Program-made: the position numbers and the translations under genes
DNA from: CAZWUK01 sp964636685
Lineage (GTDB): Bacteria; Bacillota; Clostridia; Christensenellales; CAG-138
DNA: 60,897 bases
NCBI GenBank assembly: GCA_964636685.1
Contig: CAZWUK010000002.1
Coordinates: 1 to 60,897, forward strand
Direction: 5' to 3'
In this document: piece by piece, positions 34,344 through 42,641 of the stretch
Layout of the letters: every line of letters starts with the position of its first letter
Position numbering within the stretch: position 1 is the stretch's first letter
The notes under the pieces: model-generated
What the model saw: only the letters and a program-made list of their open reading frames with translations
What the model was told of the DNA's origin: nothing
Databases searched by the model: none

Positions 34344-35750
34344 ATGCTGGAATTCGGCAAAAAATCGAATCTACTTGAAGAAAACCTGTATCAATATGAC
34401 CTGCAGGATTCAAAGGAACCAAGTCTTTACCGCGATCTGTTCGATTATGAGAACGTCCCGAAGGTATCCTTTAATCTGCGGCACGTGCCGATGCAGATGT
34501 GCGACGAGATCTGGATCACGGATACGACGTTCCGCGACGGACAGCAGGCGCGTTCTCCTTTTACGCCCGAGCAGATCGTGCAGCTGTTCAAGCTCCTCTC
34601 CAAGCTCAGCGGGCCCAACGGGATCGTGCGGCAAAGCGAATTTTTCATCTATACGGAAAATGATCGCAAGGCAGTGCGCATGTGTCAGGAGCTCGGTCTG
34701 AGATTTCCGGAGGTGACCACGTGGATCCGCGCAAACGAAAAGGACTTCCAGCTGGTCAAGGATATGAACGTCCAGGAGACGGGCATTCTTGTCTCATGCT
34801 CGGATTATCACATTTTCAAGAAGATGGGATTGACGCGCGGGCAAGCGGTCGAAAAATATCTCAATATCATCCGGAAGGCGCTGGATATGGGAATCCAGCC
34901 CCGCTGCCACTTTGAGGACATTACGCGCGCCGATTTTTACGGCTTCGTCGTTCCGTTTGCGACAAAGCTCACCGAGCTTTCGCAGGAGAGCGGCATCCCC
35001 ATCAAGATCCGTGCCTGCGATACGATGGGCTATGGCGTGTCCTACCCGGGCTCCTCCCTGCCCCGTTCCGTACAGGGCATCATCTACGGTCTTTTGAAGT
35101 ATTCCATGGTACCCTCCGAGCTGTTGGAATGGCATGGGCACAACGACTTTTACAAAGCCGTCACCAACGCCGCCACCGCGTGGCTGTACGGGTGCTCCGC
35201 AGTCAACTGCTCCCTGCTCGGTATCGGCGAACGTACGGGCAACTGTCCCCTCGAAGCCATGGCGATGGAATACTGCTCGCTGCGCGGCGATACCGGCGGC
35301 ATGGATCTTTCCGTCATTACGGAGATTGCCGAGTATTTCGAAAAGGAGCTGGATTATTCGATCCCGCCTCAGACGCCGTTTGTCGGCAAAAGCTTCAACT
35401 CCACCCGCGCGGGTATCCACGCGGACGGCATGCTCAAGGACGAGGAGATTTACAATATCTTCAATACGGCAAAGATTTTGAACCGTCCGCCGACGGTCGC
35501 AATCGATTCCTTCTCGGGTCTTGCCGGGATCGCGCACTGGATCAACTCCTACTTCCTGCTTCCGCAGGAGAGCAAGGTTGACAAAAAAGCGGCGCTCGTC
35601 GAGGCGATGAAAGTCGATATCGACGCGCTCTATGTCGCCGGCCGCAGCACGGTGATGAGCGACGAGGAGCTCGTCGCCATGCTGTCCGCCAAGGATCCCG
35701 TTTTTTTCCGGCAATGCGTCGCCGCAAAGGAAGCGGCAAAGAACAAGTAA
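34344..35750 (+). CDS. (Re)-citrate synthase / isopropylmalate-synthase-like enzyme
   Basis: 468 residues from ATG 34344 (AAAGGGGA upstream). HMGL-like TIM barrel: the family signature DTTFRDGQQAR, HFEDITRAD, LEWHGHNDFYKAVTNAA and GERTGNCPLEAM are the usual motifs of homocitrate/isopropylmalate synthases. The exact string EIWITDTTFRDGQQAR and the long N-terminal segment resemble the clostridial proteins shown to be (Re)-citrate synthases (for example in C. kluyveri), which condense acetyl-CoA and oxaloacetate in anaerobes lacking the Si-enzyme. There is no C-terminal leucine-regulatory domain. No leu or lys genes are adjacent, which favours the citrate reading, but this is inference. Confidence 0.65.
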   Translation: MLEFGKKSNLLEENLYQYDLQDSKEPSLYRDLFDYENVPKVSFNLRHVPMQMCDEIWITDTTFRDGQQARSPFTPEQIVQLFKLLSKLSGPNGIVRQSEFFIYTENDRKAVRMCQELGLRFPEVTTWIRANEKDFQLVKDMNVQETGILVSCSDYHIFKKMGLTRGQAVEKYLNIIRKALDMGIQPRCHFEDITRADFYGFVVPFATKLTELSQESGIPIKIRACDTMGYGVSYPGSSLPRSVQGIIYGLLKYSMVPSELLEWHGHNDFYKAVTNAATAWLYGCSAVNCSLLGIGERTGNCPLEAMAMEYCSLRGDTGGMDLSVITEIAEYFEKELDYSIPPQTPFVGKSFNSTRAGIHADGMLKDEEIYNIFNTAKILNRPPTVAIDSFSGLAGIAHWINSYFLLPQESKVDKKAALVEAMKVDIDALYVAGRSTVMSDEELVAMLSAKDPVFFRQCVAAKEAAKNK

Positions 35751-35763
35751 CGTACCTCCTTTC

Positions 35764-35804
35764 GCAGGGCGCTGTACCATTTTGTACGGCGTCCTGCTTT
35801 TTTT
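35764..35804 (+). terminator. Intrinsic terminator
   Basis: GCAGGGCGCTGTAC pairs with GTACGGCGTCCTGC (two G-U pairs), followed by seven T. Confidence 0.88.
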
Positions 35805-35835
35805 CAGCCGCAGCACAGTCTATTCTTTTCCGTTC

Positions 35836-35864
35836 GTGACACAGTCGTCTTTTCGTGCTATGCT
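35836..35864 (+). promoter_or_regulatory. Promoter of the MerR-type gene
   Basis: GTGACA (35836-35841), 17-bp spacer, TATGCT (35859-35864) with extended -10 TGC. Confidence 0.65.
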
Positions 35865-35927
35865 GAAAAAAACACGGGTGGAATCGAAACGTTCAGCATT
35901 CCCCGAGCAGAATCAAAAAATCCCCCT

Positions 35928-35957
35928 GCGTCACCCATTGCTTGTGACGCTGCGTCA
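35928..35957. promoter_or_regulatory. Triple GCGTCA site upstream of the MerR gene
   Basis: GCGTCAC (35928-35934) inverted to GTGACGC (35944-35950), which overlaps the palindrome TGACGC-T-GCGTCA (35945-35957). It lies in the leader between the promoter and start codon, a fitting place for autorepression. Confidence 0.5.
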
Positions 35958-35991
35958 TATTGTACGATCAGCCTGAAAGGAGGTGAAAGCT

Positions 35992-36708
35992 ATGTCGAGA
36001 TACACGACGGGCGACTTGGCAAAGCTTGGAAACGTCACGGTTCGCACTGTGCAGTACTACGATACGCGCGGAATTCTCGCTCCTTCGGAATTGAGTGAGG
36101 GCGGACGCCGTCTCTACACCGACGACGATCTCAAAAAGCTCAAAACCATTTGCTTTTTAAGAGACATCGGGCTGTCCATCGATAGCATCGCCGGTCTTTT
36201 CGCGGACGGCAATGCAGGCAGCGTCATCGGCATTTTACTCGAGCAGCAGTCGCATCTGCTCAAGGACGAGATCGATGCACGCAAAAAGAAATTGCAGGCC
36301 ATCGAGCAGCTAACCCAGGAGCTCAAGAGCTTGCCGCAGTTTTCCATCGATGCCATCGGCGACGTAGCGTTTACCATGAAACAACAAAATCAACTTCGCA
36401 AAGTGCACATTACGATGCTCATAATCGGAATTGTAATGGATCTGCTGCAGATTGGAGCCTTGCTTTTATGGATCTTCGGCGACATCTGGTGGCCGTTTGC
36501 AGTCTGTATGCCGATCGTGATCCTCTGCGGAATACTGCTTACAAGGCTGTACTATCAAAATACCGCGTATATTTGCCCGGAATGCCATACGGTCTTCCGT
36601 CCGCGGCTCAAACAGTTTCTCTTCTCCGCGCACACGCCCAAAACGCGCAAGCTCACCTGCACCAGCTGCGGGCACGAGGGCTTTTGCGTGGAAACCTACA
36701 ACGAATAG
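35992..36708 (+). CDS. MerR-family regulator with two TM helices and a zinc ribbon
   Basis: 238 residues from ATG 35992 (AAAGGAGGTG upstream). An N-terminal MerR HTH (YTTGDLAKLGNVTVRTVQYY, DTRGILAPSELSEGGRRLYT) and dimerisation coiled coil (to ~residue 115) are followed by two TM helices (ITMLIIGIVMDLLQIGALLL; FAVCMPIVILCGILLTRLYY) and a C-terminal zinc-ribbon pair YICPECH and LTCTSCGHEGFC. It would be a membrane-held one-component regulator with a metal-binding tail facing the cytosol. The GCGTCA sites upstream suggest self-control. Confidence 0.85.
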   Translation: MSRYTTGDLAKLGNVTVRTVQYYDTRGILAPSELSEGGRRLYTDDDLKKLKTICFLRDIGLSIDSIAGLFADGNAGSVIGILLEQQSHLLKDEIDARKKKLQAIEQLTQELKSLPQFSIDAIGDVAFTMKQQNQLRKVHITMLIIGIVMDLLQIGALLLWIFGDIWWPFAVCMPIVILCGILLTRLYYQNTAYICPECHTVFRPRLKQFLFSAHTPKTRKLTCTSCGHEGFCVETYNE

Positions 36709-36727
36709 CGCCTGCTTTAAAAATTAT

Positions 36728-36756
36728 GACCACCCATTTGGGTGGTCTGTTATTTT
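36728..36756 (+). terminator. Terminator after the MerR gene
   Basis: GACCACCC (36728-36735) with GGGTGGTC (36740-36747), then TGTTATTTTTT. Confidence 0.85.
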
Positions 36757-36765
36757 TTAAAGCGA

Positions 36766-37011
36766 TTACTTGAATACACGCCGCGCAAGGAAAATGCACA
36801 GGCACGCGCCGCCGGCCGCGACCGCAAGCCCGCCCCAGCTGAACGTGGACACCTGAAGCCCCACAAGGCTTGCTACCCAGCCGCCGACCAGCGCGCCGAC
36901 AATGCCGACGATGATATTGCGCAGCAGCCCGCCGCGACCGCCCATCAAAAGCTTTGCGATCCATCCCGCGACGGCGCCGAGGATCAGCCACGCAATCACA
37001 TTTCCCGTCAT
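36766..37011 (-). CDS. GlsB/YeaQ-family small membrane protein
   Basis: 81 residues, three hydrophobic segments. AWLILGAVAGWIAKLLMGG, the Gly-rich NIIVGIVGALVGGWVASLVG and a C-terminal helix ending in KR-type residues (ARRVFK) are the pattern of the transglycosylase-associated/GlsB stress membrane proteins. The biochemical role of the family is not established. RBS GGAAGGAA is upstream; convergent with the MerR-type gene. Confidence 0.88.
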   Translation of the reverse strand: MTGNVIAWLILGAVAGWIAKLLMGGRGGLLRNIIVGIVGALVGGWVASLVGLQVSTFSWGGLAVAAGGACLCIFLARRVFK

Positions 37012-37081
37012 ATTCCCTGTTCCTTCCTTTGTCCGTTTGCTTCAGTCTATGCCGCCGGCGTCGTTGTTACCAGCGCCGTTT

Positions 37082-39604
37082 TTACCACATACCGTCGTTA
37101 TAGATCGGGTCGTCCACGCCGGGTACCAGTGAGGAATAGCCCCACATCAGTCCGTCCGGCACGCGGCGCTGGTAGGTAACGGTGTTGACGTTGCCAGGCG
37201 TTCTGGAATTGCCGTGATGATTGAGCTGCTCACCCATGAACACCATGCACGCAGAAACGCCGCCGTCCAGATTATACGCCTGCGTGCAGCCGTATTCGGT
37301 AAACAGCTTGGTAAAATCCATAATTGTCAGCCCGATGCTGTATTCCTTCTGCCGCCCGTCTACGACAATCGCGATAAAATGTCCCGGCTCGATCTGTCCA
37401 ATCCCCACGCGCGGGTTGATCTTGGAATTGCGATCCTTGGCAGCGTCCTCGTTGACCACGCCGTCCCGTATCAGCGTCGGGCCGAAGGAGAAGGTATTGC
37501 GCACGCCATCCTGCAAAAGCGCCTCTGCGCTCGTCTCACGCGGCGAGAAGATCTTCATGGAAAGATCCGGGTAGAGCGCCATGGTGTCCGCGCCACGGAA
37601 GTCGCTGTAAAACTTCCCCTCTCGCATCAGGATGCCCTTGAACTGCTTTTCCATATGCAGCAGGTTGTCCCCGGTAATCATCAAAACCGCGCTGCTCTCC
37701 CGCGCCATGATCCACGGCTTCTTCACGCTCATACCGCTTCGCTTCTCAGAAGCCAGCCCCGGACGGAACGAATCCACGTCGCGCATCCGGATGTCCGCGA
37801 CAAAATAAACGACCGGCCCCGCCATCGTATGCTGATCGATCACGATCGACAGCACATCCGAATGATATTCATAATGCCCCTTGTCCGCGTCCCAAACAAA
37901 GATCTCGTCAGCGTCCGTTGCCGTGAAATGCTCGGTCGCTTCACGCAGACCTGTGCTTTTTGACTCGGCAGTGTCCGTTTCCGGCGTGGGCGAAGGGATC
38001 GCCGCCGGCGTTTTCTCGGGTTCGGGCGTGGACGCTGCCGTCGGCGCCGGCGTTCTGTCCGTTTGCGGCGCTGCCGATACGGCAGGCAGCAGCTTGAGCG
38101 CCAGAAATACGATCGCGGCGACCGCAAGCGGGAGCAGGCGAACAATCCAGCGCACCGCGCGGGGCATCCGCTTTTCTCCCGTTTTTTTGAGCAGCAGCAG
38201 CGCAGACAACGCCGCGCCCACGCCGAGCACCGCATAGCCGATCCACGCGGGCAGGCGAACGCCGTTCTCCGTCCGCGCGTCGTCGCCGTCGTTTCTTGGC
38301 GCCGTCTGCGTCGATTCATCCACCCGATCCTCTTGTGGCGTTGGCGTCGGGGTTGGCGTCGGCGTCGGCGTTGGCGTTGGTTCCAGATAGGAAAGCAGTG
38401 CGGAACGATCCAGATTCTCCAAGAGATCGTTGTGCGCCGTATCCTCTCCCACGTTGGTATAGGTCAGCGCAAAGGAAAGCGCCGGTGAAAGCGTTCGCAT
38501 GTAAACCTGATTGGATACGTGGTAACGGGCATAGACGTCTTTTGCCGTCTGCGCGGCGCTCGCGCCGTCAAAGGCGACAAGCGCTTCCTCCAGCAAGGGT
38601 TTTGTGCCGTTTTCCATCGCGCTGCCCGCCGTATAAAACTTTTCGACCTGCCATGCTCCGTAAGCTTCCGCGGACTTCTTCTCCCAGCGGTCGTTTCCGG
38701 CATATTGCGCACACTCTGTCACAATCTCGTTGGTAAACAAATCGGCGGGCAACGCACCTTCAGACGCACCGCCGGTCACGATGACCTTGGGGTGCAGCTG
38801 GCGCACCAGCGCGCCCATATAGCGCTGCATCTGGGTTACGCCCCACTCCTTCTTTACCAGGTCGTAATTCTGCACATTTCTGCAAATGCAGTTTGCAAAG
38901 AACGGATAGTCCGTTACGCCCATATCCCACAGCGCGGTCAGAAGCTCCTCCTGCGCCGTTCGCGTGCCGCGGCCGAAAACGCAAAGCGCCACAGCCATGT
39001 CGTTTTCCACATCATACTTTGCAAGCAGCGCATAGAGATCTCGCGCCGCGCTTTCCGGCGTTGCGGCGACGAGCAGCATGTCCGCCTGCGTTTTCGCGTT
39101 CTCCCAGCGCTGCGTTGAAGCATTCTCCCCGTCGGCATAGACGCGGATCGTAGAAAGGCGCGATTCCTCCGGCAGCTCCAATACGACGCGTTGGGTTCCC
39201 GCCGCAATTTCATAATAGCAGTTTACCATGCCGCGCGTTTCGGCAACGCGTCCGATTTCTGTTCCCGCGGCGTCGTAGGAAACGAGCGCGCAGCTTTCCG
39301 GCGCATCGTACCATGCCAGATACAGCCCCTTCGCCGTCTCTGGCAGCACGATCTCGACCTGTCCTTTATACGGCAAAACCAGATAGGTTTCCACATTCTC
39401 ATCCGTCAAACGGTAAGCGGCGTCCGCACAATCCTCCGGCAGCGTGATCGTACACTGCTCCGTGACCGTTCCTGCGGATGTTTTTTCGGGGATGCCCGTA
39501 TACTCCTCCCCGTTCTTAGCGGCAAGTCCTGTCATGGGCAGCAGCAATAAAAGCGCCGCCAGCAGTACGCCGTATTTGATGCGTCGTCTATTATCTTTTC
39601 TCAT
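37082..39604 (-). CDS. Phosphodiester glycosidase with degenerate PIG-L-like N-half
   Basis: 840 residues. Signal peptide (YGVLLAALLLLLPMTGLAA), then an N-terminal ~400-residue part with a PIG-L-deacetylase-like order (ADMLLVAATPESAARDLYAL; QEELLTALWDMGVTDYPFF; QRYMGALVRQLHPKVIVTGG). The AHPDDE zinc motif reads ATPESA and the later HxxH is absent, so that fold looks inactive. A (TP)n linker coded by a hexanucleotide tandem run (about 38336-38385), two TM helices and another Thr/Pro linker lead to a C-terminal phosphodiester glycosidase (NAGPA) domain: RDGVVNEDAAKDRNSKINPR, GHFIAIVVDGRQ, YNLDGGVSACMVFMG. NAGPA domains remove GlcNAc-type caps from phosphodiesters; an exopolymer or teichoic-like target is inference. 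Confidence 0.75.
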   Translation of the reverse strand: MRKDNRRRIKYGVLLAALLLLLPMTGLAAKNGEEYTGIPEKTSAGTVTEQCTITLPEDCADAAYRLTDENVETYLVLPYKGQVEIVLPETAKGLYLAWYDAPESCALVSYDAAGTEIGRVAETRGMVNCYYEIAAGTQRVVLELPEESRLSTIRVYADGENASTQRWENAKTQADMLLVAATPESAARDLYALLAKYDVENDMAVALCVFGRGTRTAQEELLTALWDMGVTDYPFFANCICRNVQNYDLVKKEWGVTQMQRYMGALVRQLHPKVIVTGGASEGALPADLFTNEIVTECAQYAGNDRWEKKSAEAYGAWQVEKFYTAGSAMENGTKPLLEEALVAFDGASAAQTAKDVYARYHVSNQVYMRTLSPALSFALTYTNVGEDTAHNDLLENLDRSALLSYLEPTPTPTPTPTPTPTPQEDRVDESTQTAPRNDGDDARTENGVRLPAWIGYAVLGVGAALSALLLLKKTGEKRMPRAVRWIVRLLPLAVAAIVFLALKLLPAVSAAPQTDRTPAPTAASTPEPEKTPAAIPSPTPETDTAESKSTGLREATEHFTATDADEIFVWDADKGHYEYHSDVLSIVIDQHTMAGPVVYFVADIRMRDVDSFRPGLASEKRSGMSVKKPWIMARESSAVLMITGDNLLHMEKQFKGILMREGKFYSDFRGADTMALYPDLSMKIFSPRETSAEALLQDGVRNTFSFGPTLIRDGVVNEDAAKDRNSKINPRVGIGQIEPGHFIAIVVDGRQKEYSIGLTIMDFTKLFTEYGCTQAYNLDGGVSACMVFMGEQLNHHGNSRTPGNVNTVTYQRRVPDGLMWGYSSLVPGVDDPIYNDGMW

Positions 39605-39698
39605 CGCAACGTCTCCTGTTGTGCGGGAAATTTCAAAAATACCGCAGTTTATTGAATTTTACCATATTGTCCGTCAAAAAACAACGAAGCGCGCATTG

Positions 39699-39727
39699 TT
39701 TACAGGACGTTTGCGGGGTGCTATGAT
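39699..39727 (+). promoter_or_regulatory. Promoter of the B12-radical SAM gene
   Basis: TTTACA (39699-39704), 17-bp spacer, TATGAT (39722-39727) with extended -10 TGC. Confidence 0.75.
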
Positions 39728-39759
39728 CTTAAAATATCGGATAGCGGAAAGGAGCGCCC

Positions 39760-41484
39760 ATGAAGCAGCTTGACGTTGTGATTACAACGCTCAATTCACA
39801 ATATATCCACGCGTCGCTTGCGCCGTGGTGTCTCAAAGCGGGGCTGGGCGCATACGGTGATCCCGCGATCCATTCCGAGGTCGTGGAGGGCACGGTCAAT
39901 GAGCCTGTGGCCGTCGCGGCGCAGCGAATTCTGGCGTTTCGTCCGCAGGTGGTCGGATTGTCCTGCTATATCTGGAATATCGGTCAAACCGAAGCGCTGA
40001 TCCGGCAGCTGCGCCAAAGTGATCCCCTGCTGACAATCGTCGTTGGCGGGCCGGAGGTCAGCTATTGCGCCGAACGCGTGTTCTCACGGAACCCGGACGT
40101 CGATTTTCTCATTGCGGGGGAAGGCGAGCGCCCGTTCGCCCTGTTGTGCAATGCGCTGCTGCACGGGAACGCGGACGGTTTTTCCAATCCTGCGGTCATG
40201 CGTCGGGGCGGCGCCGTTGCAGCGCCCTGCACGCCCAACGACGTTCCGCCCTCCCCTTATTCTCCCGAAGCGCTGAAAAGCTTCTCCGGACGGATCGCCT
40301 ATCTGGAGACGAGCCGCGGCTGTCCGTTCCGGTGCGCGTTCTGCCTTTCGGGTCGTTGCGGCAGCGTACGGTATTATCCGTTAGAACGGGCAAAGCGGGA
40401 GCTGCTGCTGCTTGCCGCCAGCGGCGCAAGGGTTGTTAAGCTCGTCGATCGCACGTTCAACGCCAACCGCGCCCGCGCGCTGCTGTTGTTCCAATACATC
40501 CTCGAGAACTACGGCGGCGCCATCCCCGCGGGAATGTGCTTCCATTTTGAGATCGCCGGCGATCTGCTGGAGGAGGAAACGCTGTCCTGCCTTGCAAAGG
40601 CGCCGGTCGGTTCAATGCAGTTTGAAATCGGTCTGCAAAGCTTTTTTCCAGATACGCTGGAGGCCGTCTGCCGCAAAACCGATCTTGCGCTGCTTGAACG
40701 GAATATCCGCCGGCTGCTGTTGCCGGGGAACGTTCATGTGCACGTCGATTTGATCGCGGGGCTTCCGTTGGAGGATTATCAGCGCTTTTCCGACAGCTTC
40801 AACCGCGCCTTTTCCCTGCGCCCGCACATGCTGCAGCTGGGTTTTCTCAAGCGGCTCTTCGGCTCGCCGATGGAAGAATCTCCCGCGCGTTACCCGGGTC
40901 GCTTTTGCGACGCCGCCCCCTATGAGGTGCAGGATACCCCGTGGCTTTCCGAACGCGAGCTGGATCGGCTGAGAAAGACCGCATTCGAGCTGGATCGACT
41001 CTACAACAGCGGCAGATTTCACACGACGCTGCAATATGCGCTGGAGGCCTCCCGGCTGTCTCCGTTTTCCATCTTTTCCCGCATTGCCGACGCCATGGAT
41101 TGCAAGGCGGGCGCTTCGCTCGATCAAGTGACTGCCGTCGCCTATGTCGCTCTGTCGGCGCTCCCCGGCGTCGATCCGGCGCGGCTGCGGGACGCGCTGC
41201 TGTTTGACCGGCTCTGTGTCAATCCTTCCTGTCAGATCCCGGCAATTCTGCGCATTGAGGATCCGCTTTTAAAAAACGTCCGCAACCGGCTGCGAGCGCT
41301 CGGATACTTTCCCTCCGACGGAACAAGGCATTGCGAAGCCATTCTATATACCGAGGGCGCAGCGCTCGTCGTTTGCTACGGTCAGAAGCATCCGGTTACA
41401 GGCGTTTACCAAAGTCAGAAGGTTCCACTGTCGCTTCTTTTCCCAGACGCTGCGCTAAGCGCGGCACATTGCGACAGAATATGA
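39760..41484 (+). CDS. B12-binding-domain radical SAM protein
   Basis: 574 residues. N-terminal B12-binding-like Rossmann domain (VVGLSCYIWNIGQTEALIRQ, TIVVGGPEVSY), radical SAM core with the cluster motif TSRGCPFRCAFCLSG, and a DUF4080-type C-terminal region. The usual DxHxxG cobalamin ligand is not visible, as in many members that bind B12 base-off without it. The substrate is unknown; class B type radical methylation or tRNA/lipid tailoring are the general possibilities. AAAGGAGC lies 5 bases before ATG 39760. It is monocistronic behind a strong promoter. Confidence 0.85.
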   Translation: MKQLDVVITTLNSQYIHASLAPWCLKAGLGAYGDPAIHSEVVEGTVNEPVAVAAQRILAFRPQVVGLSCYIWNIGQTEALIRQLRQSDPLLTIVVGGPEVSYCAERVFSRNPDVDFLIAGEGERPFALLCNALLHGNADGFSNPAVMRRGGAVAAPCTPNDVPPSPYSPEALKSFSGRIAYLETSRGCPFRCAFCLSGRCGSVRYYPLERAKRELLLLAASGARVVKLVDRTFNANRARALLLFQYILENYGGAIPAGMCFHFEIAGDLLEEETLSCLAKAPVGSMQFEIGLQSFFPDTLEAVCRKTDLALLERNIRRLLLPGNVHVHVDLIAGLPLEDYQRFSDSFNRAFSLRPHMLQLGFLKRLFGSPMEESPARYPGRFCDAAPYEVQDTPWLSERELDRLRKTAFELDRLYNSGRFHTTLQYALEASRLSPFSIFSRIADAMDCKAGASLDQVTAVAYVALSALPGVDPARLRDALLFDRLCVNPSCQIPAILRIEDPLLKNVRNRLRALGYFPSDGTRHCEAILYTEGAALVVCYGQKHPVTGVYQSQKVPLSLLFPDAALSAAHCDRI

Positions 41485-41493
41485 CCGGCTGAA

Positions 41494-41522
41494 TTGTTTC
41501 TTTTCCAAAATTGTGATATGCT
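41494..41522 (+). promoter_or_regulatory. Promoter of the broken Crp/Fnr gene
   Basis: TTGTTT (41494-41499), 17-bp spacer, TATGCT (41517-41522). Confidence 0.55.
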
Positions 41523-41545
41523 TTTCCCAAAATGAGGTGAGTTTG

Positions 41546-42202
41546 ATGACATTCTCGGAAGCGTTTCCCATCTGGGACCGGCTGAAGCCGGAGGAGCAGC
41601 AGGCGTTGGAGTCTGCCGCCCAAAAGCGCTACGTAAAAAAGGATACCGTGCTGCACAGCGGCAAAGAGGACTGTGTTGGACTGTTTGCCATATGCTCGGG
41701 GCAGCTCAGAGCCTACATCGTCTCGCCCGAAGGCAAGGAGATCACGCTGTATCGGCTCTTTGAGCGGGATATGTGTCTTTTTTCGGCGGCCTGCATCATG
41801 AACAGCATCCAGTTTGACATCATGATCGGCGCAGAAAAGGACGCGGCGCTCTGAATGATCCCGGTCGAGGTCTACAAGCGCTTGATGCAAACCTCGGCAG
41901 TGCTCGCCAACTATACCAACGAACTGATGGCCGCCCGTTTTTCGGAGGTCATGTGGCGTCTTGACCAGATTCTGTTTCAGCGGTTTGACCGCCGCCTTGC
42001 TTCCTTCCTGCTGGAGGAAAGCGCCATCGACGGCAGCGACACGCTTGAAACGACGCACGAAAAGATCGCCAATCATCTCGGTTCTGCCCGTGAAGTGGTC
42101 ACAAGAATGCTCAAATATTTTCAGGGCGAGCAGATGGTGGAGCTGTCGCGCGGAACAATCCGCCTGACAGACCGGACAAAGCTTGCGCTGCTTGCCCAGT
42201 AA
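41546..42202 (+). pseudogene. Crp/Fnr-family regulator with one in-frame TGA
   Basis: A single reading frame codes a cNMP-binding domain (TVLHSGKEDCVGLFAICSGQ, LFERDMCLFSAACIMNSI), then TGA at 41852-41854, then the dimer helix and Crp-type HTH (THEKIANHLGSAREVVTRML). The stop interrupts DAAL-stop-MIPVEVYKRLM, where family members often have Trp, so TGG to TGA is the simple explanation. Promoter, RBS (GAGGTG) and both halves are otherwise intact, meaning the break is recent, or that two pieces (ATG 41855 follows the stop directly) are made separately. There are no other frameshifts. Confidence 0.8.
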
Positions 42203-42241
42203 GCGCCCGCCACGCGCCCGTGAGAAAACGGCTCTTTCAAA

Positions 42242-42294
42242 AAAGCATCCCCTGCGCCGACGCCTTGTCGCGCAACGGGATGCTTTGCTGTTTT
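42242..42294 (+). terminator. Terminator after the Crp/Fnr gene
   Basis: AAAGCATCCC (42242-42251) with GGGATGCTTT (42277-42286) followed by GCTGTTTT. The next 170 bases (42295-42463) show no gene or motif I can assign. Confidence 0.75.
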
Positions 42295-42463
42295 ACCGGC
42301 TCTGCCCCAACGATTGACGAGAAGTCTGTTACACTATTTCCGAATGGTACTGCAAAAACAGAAGCAAGAATTTTTAGTATCTGCCGCGAAGCAAAAACGC
42401 AGGCGCAGCCGGCAGCTACGTCAAGTTTTGGCGACAAAGGCGGGGGCAAGAAAGGTTGCTTCT

Positions 42464-42623
42464 AGAGTGTGTTTCTAAAGTCTGCCGGATGAAATTTTGC
42501 GTCATCGGCGTGCGGCTTGAGGCAAAAAACGTAGGCTTGGTGGTGCTAAGACGAGGCTTTTTAACAAAAATATGCAGGTCGAAGGCGTGAAATTGCGCTT
42601 GCGTGATTTTAGAAACGCGCTCT
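42464..42623. mobile_element. 160-bp MITE-like element, copy 1
   Basis: Terminal inverted repeats AGAGTGTGTTTCTAAA (42464-42479) and its near complement ending CGCGCTCT (42608-42623), 14 of 16 matching. The flanks show TA on both sides if the ends are taken as GAG...CTC, as for IS630/Tc1-type elements. The interior has no coding capacity. A second copy of identical length lies at 56179-56338. It is the only thing between the Crp/Fnr terminator region and the end of the polysaccharide operon. Confidence 0.82.
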
Positions 42624-42641
42624 AACCGCGTAAGTTTTCCC

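Noticed and set aside
41852..41854. Selenocysteine codon in the Crp/Fnr gene
   Set aside because: The family has no Sec or Cys at this column, Trp fits, and no SECIS-like hairpin is evident after the TGA.
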